DNA from: Streptomyces canus
Lineage (GTDB): Bacteria; Actinomycetota; Actinomycetes; Streptomycetales; Streptomycetaceae
Assembly: GCF_041435015.1 (NCBI RefSeq)
Contig: NZ_CP107989.1
Span: 992,001 to 1,056,000 of the forward strand
Direction of reading: 5' to 3'
Length of the DNA: 64,000 nucleotides
Made by a program: the position numbers and the translations under genes
Shown: positions 55,271-62,649 of the stretch, piece by piece
Layout: each line of letters starts with the position of its first letter
Position numbering within the stretch: position 1 is the stretch's first letter
Notes under the pieces: model-generated
The model's input: only the letters and a program-made list of their open reading frames with translations
The model's database searches: none
Told to the model about the DNA's origin: nothing

Positions 55271-55718
55271 CGTTCGGCACACGGTCGGCGACGGTCCGTT
55301 GTGAAGAGCGCCCCGAATCCCCCCTCCCGCGAATCTGCACATCGAATGCGCAACCAAGTCACCCCGAGCGGAAGTTCTGCACAAGCACGGACCGGCGCCC
55401 ATGTCATTGGCGAGGTGTGTCGCATTCGCCATGACGACGGCAAGGGTCACTTCACGCCGCCGCAACATCACCTGTGAAGAAGTCGGCACCAAGGCGTGCG
55501 CAAGCCTGCACGGATAGAGGCTTCTGTGACTCAAGTTCCCTGGTGAGACGGGTGGTTAATTGGAAGGGCGGAGCCGCCGCGTGCTTTGATCCATCGCACC
55601 GCAGGGCCGCCGGGGTTTCCGGAAACGGGATCCGGTGCCCTGCGATTGCGGCCGTCATCTGTCCCCAGAGGGGGCCGCTCCCCCCTTGCGAAATACCCAT
55701 ACGAAGGGAAGTTCCATC
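55271..55718 (+). other. 448-bp intergenic region before the exported-peptide gene
   Basis: No gene is supported here. It is less GC-rich than the flanks and contains a 12-bp palindrome GTTTCCGGAAAC (about 55615-55626). The promoter of the peptide gene must lie here; no -35/-10 pair could be chosen with confidence. An open frame at 55474-55722 has poor codon use and is rejected. Confidence 0.5.
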
Positions 55719-55934
55719 ATGAACTCCACCCCCCAGGTTGAGACCGTCGAGATCTCGGACGCCGACCTCGACAACGTCTCCGGCGGCCTGCAGCTGAACG
55801 CCCTCGGCACCGTCACCGGCCTGGTGGACGGCGTTGCCCCGGTTTCCGGCCTGGTCAACACGGTCGTCGGCACGGTCGAGGGTGCGACCGGTCTGAACAC
55901 CGGCGCGGTCACCGGCCTGGTCGCCGGCCTCTGA
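55719..55934 (+). CDS. Double-glycine leader exported peptide precursor (NHLM-type cassette)
   Basis: 71 aa. The leader (1-23) has the EISDADLDNVSGG pattern of C39-processed peptides, with Gly22-Gly23 as cleavage site. The 48-residue core (from Leu24) is built of Gly, Val, Thr, Leu, Ala and Asn with repeated TGLV/SGLV motifs (TVTGLVDG, VAPVSGLVNT, AVTGLVAGL). It has no Cys, Lys, Arg, His, Phe, Tyr, Trp or Met; only one Asp and one Glu are charged. GAAGGGA lies about 9 bases before the ATG. A hairpin and the exporter genes follow. Similar precursors are sometimes annotated as type A2 lantipeptides, but without Cys no lanthionine is possible. Confidence 0.85.
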   Translation: MNSTPQVETVEISDADLDNVSGGLQLNALGTVTGLVDGVAPVSGLVNTVVGTVEGATGLNTGAVTGLVAGL

Positions 55935-55975
55935 TCACCTTTTTCGTGATTTGATCACTATCTTGTGGTCGACCC

Positions 55976-56007
55976 GTCCCGGAGCCGCAAACCGGCGGTT
56001 CCGGGAC
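55976..56007 (+). terminator. Hairpin after the peptide gene (attenuator)
   Basis: GTCCCGGAGCCGC / GCGGTTCCGGGAC: 13-bp stem with one G-U pair and a 6-nt loop, 42 bp after the precursor stop and before the adaptor gene. It would make precursor transcripts more abundant than exporter transcripts. Confidence 0.75.
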
Positions 56008-56094
56008 TCTTGGGTGCCGTAATCAGGCCGGCTCGCGCGAGTCGGTCCTTTCTCATTGGCAGCATTCGCAGCTTTCGCAGGTGAGGGAAGACCC

Positions 56095-56901
56095 GTGCAG
56101 TTCCGCCAACAGGCCCTCGCCAAGCTCCAGTCACCGGAGGAGCTCGACCTTCCGGTGCGCTTCGCCCGTCCGCAGGGCTGGCTGGTGATGTCGGTGACGG
56201 TGGTCGTGATGGCCGCCGCCTCCGTGTGGGCGGTGACCGGTTCGGTGGCCTCCACGGTGAGCGCGCCCGCCATCCTCACGCACGGGCAGGGCAGTTACAT
56301 CCTGCAGAGCCCGGTCGCGGGGCAGGTCACGCAGGTGATCGCCAAGGAGGGCACCCAGCTGCCGGCCAACTCCCCCGTACTGAAGGTCCGTACGTCCGAG
56401 GGCGACACCGTCGTCCGCACGGTCGCCGCGGGTCGGCTCACCGCGCTGGCGGCCACCATCGGGCAGATCATCTCGACCGGCGCTAACGTCGCCGCCGTGG
56501 AGAAGGTCTCCCACGCCTCCGATCCGATGTACGCCACCGTCTATGTGCCCGCCGAGAACGCGGCCTCCATTCCCGAGGACGCCGCCGTGGATCTGACCGT
56601 CTCCTCGGTGCCCAGCCAGGAGTACGGCGTGCTGCGCGGTCATGTGAAGTCGGTGGACCGCTCGGCCCAGTCGGCGCAGCAGATCGCCGCGTTCCTCGGG
56701 GACAGCCAGCTCGGCGAGCAGTTCACCAAGGACGGCCGGCCGGTCGCCGTACTCGTGAGGCTGGACAAGTCCAGGAGCACGAAGAGCGGTTACCGGTGGT
56801 CCTCCGCCGAGGGCCCGCCGTTCGCCCTCACCTCCATGACCGTGGCCTCGGGTTCGATCCGGCTGGCCGATCAGCGTCCCGTCGATTGGCTGCTGCCGTG
56901 A
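56095..56901 (+). CDS. HlyD-like secretion adaptor of NHLM export system
   Basis: A 268-aa protein with a single membrane helix at about residues 29-52 (WLVMSVTVVVMAAASVWAVT). Lipoyl-like halves follow (ILQSPVAGQVTQVIAKEG and RTVAAGRLTALAATIGQIIS), then a beta-barrel part. It is short, with little coiled coil, as in NHLM bacteriocin system secretion proteins. GTG 56095 has GAGGGAAG upstream. Its stop overlaps the next start (GTGA). It joins the ABC exporters to help release the peptide across the thick wall. Confidence 0.88.
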   Translation: MQFRQQALAKLQSPEELDLPVRFARPQGWLVMSVTVVVMAAASVWAVTGSVASTVSAPAILTHGQGSYILQSPVAGQVTQVIAKEGTQLPANSPVLKVRTSEGDTVVRTVAAGRLTALAATIGQIISTGANVAAVEKVSHASDPMYATVYVPAENAASIPEDAAVDLTVSSVPSQEYGVLRGHVKSVDRSAQSAQQIAAFLGDSQLGEQFTKDGRPVAVLVRLDKSRSTKSGYRWSSAEGPPFALTSMTVASGSIRLADQRPVDWLLP

Positions 56902-59120
56902 GCACCGCACAGGACACCCGGAGCAGGCGCCGCTCCGCCCCGCCCAGACGCCCGATCCCCAAGGGGAAGGCGAAGACGGTCCGTACGCCGACCGTCCTCC
57001 AGATGGAGGCCGTGGAATGTGGCGCCGCCTCTCTCGCGATGGTGCTCGGCCACTACGGCAAGCACGTCCCGCTGGAGGAGCTGCGCATCGCCTGCGGTGT
57101 CTCCCGGGACGGCTCGCGCGCCAGCAATCTCCTCAAGGCGGCCCGCAGTTACGGCCTGACGGCCAAGGGCATGCAGATGGACACGGCCGCACTCGCCGAG
57201 GTCAAGACGCCGGCGGTGCTGTTCTGGGAGTTCAACCACTACGTCGTCTACGACGGCATGGGCCGCCGCTTCGGCCGCCGCGGTGTCTACATCAACGACC
57301 CCGGCAAGGGCCGCCGTTTCGTCCCGATGGAGGACTTCGACGGCAGCTTCACCGGCGTCGTGCTGGTGATGGAGCCCGGCGAGGGCTTCACCAGGGGCGG
57401 CCGCAAGCCGGGTGTTCTCGGCGCGATGCCGGCCCGGCTGCGCGGCACCGCGGGCACCATGCCGACGGCGGTGCTGGCGAGCCTGCTGCTGGTGCTGGTC
57501 GGCGCGGCCACTCCCGCGCTGAGCCGCACCTACATCGACATGTTCCTGATCGGCGGGCAGACCTCGCTGCTCGGCGTGCTGTTCGCGTCGATGGGGGCCT
57601 GTGTGGCCCTCACCCTGGCCCTGACCTGGCTCCAGCAGGCGAACCTGCTGCACGGCCGCATCATCTCCTCGACGCTGTCCAGCGCCCGCTTCCTGCGCCA
57701 TCTGCTGCGCCTGCCGGTGACGTTCTTCTCCCAGCGCAGCCCGGCCGACCTGGTGCAGCGCCTCCAGTCCAACGACCAGGTGGCCGAGACCCTGGCCCGT
57801 GACCTCGCTGCGGCCGGCGTCGACGCCGTGGTCGTCGTCCTCTACGCGATCCTGCTCTACACCTACGACCCCCAGCTCACCTATGTCGGCATCGGTGTGG
57901 CCCTGCTGAACGTGGTGGCCATGCGGGTCGTCATCCGCCTGCGGGCGACGCGCACGGCGAAGCTGCGCGCCGACAGCGCCCGCCTCACCAACACCGCCTA
58001 CACCGGCCTGCAGTTGATCGAGACGATGAAGGCGACCGGCGGCGAGGACGGCTACTTCCGCAAGTGGGCCGGGCAGCACGCCACCACCCTGGAGGAGCAG
58101 CAGCGGCTCGGTGTGCCGAGCGCCTGGCTGGGCGTGGTCGCCCCGATGCTGGCCACCTTCAACAGCGCCCTCATCCTCTGGATCGGCGGCATGCGGGCGA
58201 TCGAGGGCGGTATCTCCGTCGGTCTGCTGGTCGCCTTCCAGGCCCTGGTCACCCGCTTCACCGCGCCGATCACCCGCCTCAACGGCGTGGCCGGCCGCAT
58301 CCAGGACTTCGCGGCCGACGTGGCCCGGCTGAAGGACGTGGAGAACTTCAAGGCCGACCCGCTCTACGGCCGCCCCGGCGCCGGCGACTCGACGCGCAGG
58401 CTGCACGGCCATGTCGAGCTGCAGAACATCACCTTCGGCTACAACCCGCTCGACAAGCCCCTGCTGACCGGCTTCGACCTGACCGTAGGACCCGGCCAGC
58501 AGGTGGCGCTGGTCGGCGGCTCCGGCAGCGGCAAGTCGACCGTCTCCCGGCTGATCTCGGGGCTGTACACGCCCTGGGAGGGCGTGATCCGCATCGACGG
58601 ACAGCGCCTGGACGACATTCCGCGCGGCGCGCTCGCGTCCTCGGTGTCCTTCGTCGACCAGGACGTCTTCCTCTTCGAGGGTTCGGTCCGCGACAACGTG
58701 GCGCTGTGGGACCCGTCCATCCCGGACGACGCCGTGGTGGACGCACTGCGGGACGCGGCCCTGTACGACGTGGTGATGCACCGCCCGGGCGGCATCCACA
58801 GCAGGGTCGAGCAGGACGGCCGCAACTTCTCCGGCGGGCAGCGCCAACGTCTTGAGATCGCGCGGGCGTTGGTGCGCCGGCCCAGCATCCTGGTCCTCGA
58901 CGAGGTGACCAGCGCGCTGGACGCGGAGACCGAGCTGGTCGTCATGGACAACCTGCGCAAGCGCGGCTGCGCCTGTGTGGTGATCGCGCACCGGCTCAGC
59001 ACCGTGCGCGACAGCGACGAGATCGTCGTCCTGCAACACGGCACGATCGTGGAACGCGGGCGGCACGAGGAGCTGGTGGCGCGCGGTGGCGCGTACGCGG
59101 CGCTGGTCAAGGAACGGTGA
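56898..59120 (+). CDS. NHLM-type ABC exporter with N-terminal C39 peptidase
   Basis: A 740-aa PCAT-type transporter. C39 peptidase domain, residues about 28-160: Gln35 and Cys41 in LQMEAVECGAAS, His114 in FNHYVVYDG and Asp134 in YINDPGKG, so all catalytic residues are present. Six helices, about 180-440; ATPase with Walker A GGSGSGKST, signature FSGGQRQRLEIARAL, Walker B ILVLDEVTSALD and switch His IAHRLST. It cuts the precursor after the double Gly and exports the core. GTG 56898 overlaps the adaptor stop. Confidence 0.94.
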   Translation: MSTAQDTRSRRRSAPPRRPIPKGKAKTVRTPTVLQMEAVECGAASLAMVLGHYGKHVPLEELRIACGVSRDGSRASNLLKAARSYGLTAKGMQMDTAALAEVKTPAVLFWEFNHYVVYDGMGRRFGRRGVYINDPGKGRRFVPMEDFDGSFTGVVLVMEPGEGFTRGGRKPGVLGAMPARLRGTAGTMPTAVLASLLLVLVGAATPALSRTYIDMFLIGGQTSLLGVLFASMGACVALTLALTWLQQANLLHGRIISSTLSSARFLRHLLRLPVTFFSQRSPADLVQRLQSNDQVAETLARDLAAAGVDAVVVVLYAILLYTYDPQLTYVGIGVALLNVVAMRVVIRLRATRTAKLRADSARLTNTAYTGLQLIETMKATGGEDGYFRKWAGQHATTLEEQQRLGVPSAWLGVVAPMLATFNSALILWIGGMRAIEGGISVGLLVAFQALVTRFTAPITRLNGVAGRIQDFAADVARLKDVENFKADPLYGRPGAGDSTRRLHGHVELQNITFGYNPLDKPLLTGFDLTVGPGQQVALVGGSGSGKSTVSRLISGLYTPWEGVIRIDGQRLDDIPRGALASSVSFVDQDVFLFEGSVRDNVALWDPSIPDDAVVDALRDAALYDVVMHRPGGIHSRVEQDGRNFSGGQRQRLEIARALVRRPSILVLDEVTSALDAETELVVMDNLRKRGCACVVIAHRLSTVRDSDEIVVLQHGTIVERGRHEELVARGGAYAALVKER

Positions 59121-59121
59121 C

Positions 59122-61935
59122 ATGACCTCCCCCCAAGACGGTGACCTGGTCCTCAACGCGCTCGGGCAGATGGGCACGCGGGTCGACTGCGCCGGTTTCA
59201 GCCGTATCGACCTCGAGGGGCCGCAGGTGCTCTGGCTGGTCGTGTCGGGCGCGGTGGACCTGTTCGCGGTCGACGCCGGACAGCAGGGCCACTGGCACCA
59301 CCTGGGCCGTCTGGAGCCGGGCGCGCTGCTGCTCGGGCCGGTGGCGGGGCCGGAGCACACCCTGGTGGCACGGCCCCTCAGGGACTGTGTGGTGCACCGC
59401 ATCGGCCTGCGCGAGCTGTACGAGCCCGCGCACACCCAGACGTGGTCGTACGACGAGTACGGCAACCCCCAGTACGTACCGCCGACGACGAGCCCGCTGG
59501 AGTACGCCCTCGCACTCGGAGTGGGCCGGAGCCTGTCCATCCTCTTCCAGGCGCCGATGGCCGACGAGCGGGCCGCCGCCCCGACCGACGACGACGTGTT
59601 CTGGATGCAGGTGCCGCCGGGCAGCGTGCAGTACGGCTCGCTCTACGGCGCCGAGGCGGCCGCCGACCTGCTGATGGACCCGGCGGTCTGGCAGTCCATG
59701 GTCGACCAGCAGTACCGGCTGCTGACCACGCTGGACCGCTGGATCGAGCAGCTGGAGCGCACCCACGAGACCCGGACGGCCGCGGGTATCAAGGCGGGTG
59801 AGGCCGTGCGCGCCCAGGCCGACCGGACCCTGCTGGCGTCCATCGGCAAGTCGAAGCAGCGCACGACGACGGCCGACGCCGACGCGAGTTACGCGGCCTG
59901 CAAGCTGGCCGCCGACGCGGCCGGGATCCCGCTCGCCGAGAACGCGCACAGCGGCACCGAGAGCGACCGTCTCGATCCGGTCGAGCGAATCGCCCTCGCC
60001 TCCCGCGTCCGGATCAGGTCCGTGCGCCTGGACGGCGGTTGGTGGCGCGACAACGTCGGCCCGCTGGTGGGCCACCGGGCGCTGTCGGGTGCGCCGGTCG
60101 CGCTGCTGTGGCGGCGCGGCGGCTATGTGGCCGTTCATCCGGCGACGGGACGCGAGACGCCGATCGAGAAGGACAACGCGGAGGAGTTCGAGCCGCGCGC
60201 GGTGATGTTCTACCGCCCGCTGCCCGACCGGAGGCTCAGCCCGCTCGGGCTGCTGCGGTTCAGCATGCGCGGGACCAGCGGCGATGTCACGAACCTGCTG
60301 CTCAGCGGTCTGGTGACGGTGGCGATCGGCGCGTTGGTCCCGATCGCGACCGGCAAGGTGCTCGGCGAGTTCGTGCCGAGGGCCCAGACCGCTCTGATCG
60401 TGCAGGTGTGTCTGGCCGTGATGGTCAGCGGGGTGGTGACGGCGGCCTTCATGCTGTTGCAGAACCTCACCATGCTCCGTCTGGAGGGCCGTATCGAGGC
60501 GACCCTCCAACCGGCCGTCTGGGACCGGCTGCTGAGGCTGCCGACGAAGTTCTTCACCGAGCGTTCGACCGGCGAACTGGCCAGCCAGGCCATGGGCATC
60601 AGCTCGATCCGCCGGATGATGGCGGGCATCGGCCCCACCGTCGCCCAGTCGGTGACCGTCGGCGCGATGAACCTGGGACTGCTGTTCTGGTACAGCGTCC
60701 CGATGGCGATGGCGGCGATCGGCATGCTGGTCGTCATCGCCGCCGGCTTCCTCGGCCTCGGGCTCTGGCAGGTGCGCTGGCAACGGCGACTGGTCGTCCT
60801 CAGCAACAAGCTGAACAACCAGGCCTTCCAGACCCTGCGCGGTCTGCCCAAGCTGAGGGTGGCGGCGGCGGAGAACTACGCGTACGCGGCCTGGGCCTCG
60901 GAGTTCGCCCGCAGCCGCGAGCTGCAGCAGAAGGTCGGCCGGATCAAGAACCTCACGTCGGTGATGGGATCGGTCTATCTCCCGCTGTGCACCCTGCTGA
61001 TGTTCATGCTGCTCGCGGGCCCGGCGCGCGGGTCGATGTCGGCGTCCGAGTTCCTCACCTTCAACACCTCGGTGACGATGCTGCTGACCGCGGTCACCCA
61101 GCTCACCGGCGCCTTCGTCTCGGTGGTGGCCGCGCTGCCGTTGTTCGAGGAGATCAAGCCGGTCCTGGACGCGCAGCCGGAGGTGCGCACCGCGAGCACC
61201 CGGCCGGGGCCGCTCACCGGCGCGATGGAGGCCCGCAGGCTGTCCTTCCGCTACTCCGAGGACGGTCCCCTGATCCTGGACGACGTGTCCTTCGAGATCC
61301 GCCCGGGTGAGTTCGTGGCGATCGTCGGCCCGAGCGGCTGCGGCAAGTCGACCCTGCTCCGGCTGCTGATCGGCTTCGACCGGCCGGTCTCCGGGAGTGT
61401 CCTCTACGACGGCCAGGACCTGGCCGCCCTCGACCAGTCGGCGGTGCGCCGGCAGTGCGGTGTCGTCCTCCAGCACGCGCAGCCGTTCACCGGCTCCATC
61501 CTGGACGTCATCTGCGGCACCGAGCCGTACACGCCCGAGGAGGCGATGGCGGCGGCCGCAATGGCAGGGCTCGCGGAGGACATCCAGCGGATGCCGATGG
61601 GGCTGCACACCATCGTCTCGGGCAGCGGGGCGATCTCCGGCGGCCAGCGTCAGCGGCTCATGATCGCCCAGGCGTTGATCCGGCGGCCGCGGATCCTTTT
61701 CTTCGACGAGGCGACCAGCGCCCTGGACAACGACACCCAGCGCACGGTCATCGAGTCCACCAAGGCCCTCAACGCCACCCGGATCGTCATCGCCCACCGG
61801 CTGTCGACGGTGCTGGACGCCGACCGGGTGATCGTGATGGAGAACGGCAAGGTCGCCCAGCAGGGGCCGCCCGCACAGCTCCTCGCGGACACGGGCGGCC
61901 GGCTGCACGAACTGGTGCGGCGGCAGATGGCGTGA
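59122..61935 (+). CDS. NHLM-type ABC exporter, second subunit (no peptidase)
   Basis: 937 aa. A 330-residue N-terminal part starts with a cyclic-nucleotide-binding-like beta fold (VLWLVVSGAVDLFAVDAG, LEPGALLLGPV) and continues with a degenerate peptidase-like region without catalytic Cys. Six helices (about 380-680) and an ATPase with Walker A GPSGCGKST, signature ISGGQRQRLMIAQAL and Walker B ILFFDEATSALD follow. This is the standard partner of the C39 exporter in NHLM systems. It starts 1 bp after the previous stop, so co-translation is likely. Confidence 0.92.
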   Translation: MTSPQDGDLVLNALGQMGTRVDCAGFSRIDLEGPQVLWLVVSGAVDLFAVDAGQQGHWHHLGRLEPGALLLGPVAGPEHTLVARPLRDCVVHRIGLRELYEPAHTQTWSYDEYGNPQYVPPTTSPLEYALALGVGRSLSILFQAPMADERAAAPTDDDVFWMQVPPGSVQYGSLYGAEAAADLLMDPAVWQSMVDQQYRLLTTLDRWIEQLERTHETRTAAGIKAGEAVRAQADRTLLASIGKSKQRTTTADADASYAACKLAADAAGIPLAENAHSGTESDRLDPVERIALASRVRIRSVRLDGGWWRDNVGPLVGHRALSGAPVALLWRRGGYVAVHPATGRETPIEKDNAEEFEPRAVMFYRPLPDRRLSPLGLLRFSMRGTSGDVTNLLLSGLVTVAIGALVPIATGKVLGEFVPRAQTALIVQVCLAVMVSGVVTAAFMLLQNLTMLRLEGRIEATLQPAVWDRLLRLPTKFFTERSTGELASQAMGISSIRRMMAGIGPTVAQSVTVGAMNLGLLFWYSVPMAMAAIGMLVVIAAGFLGLGLWQVRWQRRLVVLSNKLNNQAFQTLRGLPKLRVAAAENYAYAAWASEFARSRELQQKVGRIKNLTSVMGSVYLPLCTLLMFMLLAGPARGSMSASEFLTFNTSVTMLLTAVTQLTGAFVSVVAALPLFEEIKPVLDAQPEVRTASTRPGPLTGAMEARRLSFRYSEDGPLILDDVSFEIRPGEFVAIVGPSGCGKSTLLRLLIGFDRPVSGSVLYDGQDLAALDQSAVRRQCGVVLQHAQPFTGSILDVICGTEPYTPEEAMAAAAMAGLAEDIQRMPMGLHTIVSGSGAISGGQRQRLMIAQALIRRPRILFFDEATSALDNDTQRTVIESTKALNATRIVIAHRLSTVLDADRVIVMENGKVAQQGPPAQLLADTGGRLHELVRRQMA

Positions 61936-61946
61936 GGGGTCGGCCC

Positions 61947-61972
61947 GTCCCCGGTCAGTCCATGCCGGGGAC
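61947..61972. terminator. Hairpin after the export cassette
   Basis: An 8-bp stem (GTCCCCGG / CCGGGGAC) with a 10-nt loop, overlapping the 3' end of the convergent SRPBCC gene. Confidence 0.6.
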
Positions 61973-62464
61973 CGGTGCGCCGGAGGGGACTCCGGCGTCG
62001 ACGTACGCCTGGTAGAGCTCCTTCCACTGCGGCTCTTCGAGGCTCCGGCCGTGGGCCCGCGCGTCGAGGCCGGCGAGGCACACGTCCCAGCCGGCGCCGT
62101 TGCGGGCGGCGGTGTCGGCGGCGCTCAGCACGTTGGTGAGCGTGAAGCGCGTCCGCTTCTCGTCGAGCGGCTCCAGGTCGAAGTGCAGCTCGTCGCCGCC
62201 CCACGCGAAGGAGAGGTGCCGGGGCTCGTCGAGGGCGATGACCCGGCCCGTGGAGTCCTCCATGTGCGGGTCGCCGCTGAACTTGATGGTGCCGCCGGGT
62301 CGCAGCTCGATCTCGGCGCGGGACGGGAACCAGTGGGCGAGCTCGTCGGCGTCGGTCACGAACTGCCACACGCGCGCGACCGGGTGGTCGTAGGTGCGGA
62401 CGAAGCGGACGGCCGGGCCGCCGTCGTCGAGGGTCAGATAGGTGCCGGTGGGGTCTGCGGCCAT
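61955..62464 (-). CDS. SRPBCC family protein (AHSA1/START-like)
   Basis: A 169-aa helix-grip protein. The start VRFVRTYDHPVARVWQFVTD has the typical first strand and helix; LAHWFPSRAEIELRPGGTI, LEPLDEKRTRFTLTNVL and GWDVCLAGLDARAHG follow. Family members bind hydrophobic ligands or act with chaperones. It starts at ATG 62464 with AAGGAC upstream and is divergent from the MFS efflux gene, sharing a 185-bp regulatory region. Confidence 0.88.
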   Translation of the reverse strand: MAADPTGTYLTLDDGGPAVRFVRTYDHPVARVWQFVTDADELAHWFPSRAEIELRPGGTIKFSGDPHMEDSTGRVIALDEPRHLSFAWGGDELHFDLEPLDEKRTRFTLTNVLSAADTAARNGAGWDVCLAGLDARAHGRSLEEPQWKELYQAYVDAGVPSGAPVPGMD

Positions 62465-62547
62465 GGTGGATCAGTCCTTCGGAGCGGTTTCCTCGCGCGT
62501 CCTGCCGTACCTGGACCCAGATTACGCATGCCTGCCCTCCCCTCCTC

Positions 62548-62569
62548 AGCGAAACGTTGCCGTTTCGCT
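62548..62569. promoter_or_regulatory. TetR-type operator, copy 1
   Basis: AGCGAAACG-TTGC-CGTTTCGCT is a perfect 9-bp palindrome between the divergent SRPBCC and MFS genes. Shares GAAAC/GTTTC cores with copy 2. The form is typical of TetR-family sites; no regulator gene lies in the window beside it. Confidence 0.65.
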
Positions 62570-62593
62570 CGAAGTGCTCTAGCCTCCATGTGT

Positions 62594-62608
62594 ACGAAAC
62601 GGTTTCGT
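62594..62608. promoter_or_regulatory. TetR-type operator, copy 2
   Basis: ACGAAAC-G-GTTTCGT is a perfect 7-bp palindrome 42 bp before the MFS start. Together with copy 1 it suggests a repressor controlling the efflux pump, possibly encoded beyond the right edge. Confidence 0.65.
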
Positions 62609-62649
62609 TTATGGGCCGGAGCCCAGCCGACTTTCCCTGGAGTTGTCCC

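Noticed and set aside
55235..55434. Continuation of the thioesterase as an intact protein
   Set aside because: The continuation is in another frame and the last strand is replaced by unrelated residues, so it was called a pseudogene.
55474..55722. 82-codon frame ending with an ATGA overlap at the exported-peptide start
   Set aside because: Codon use is poor (AGA, ATA, AGT, TTT) and third-position GC is much lower than in real genes here; it covers the promoter region.
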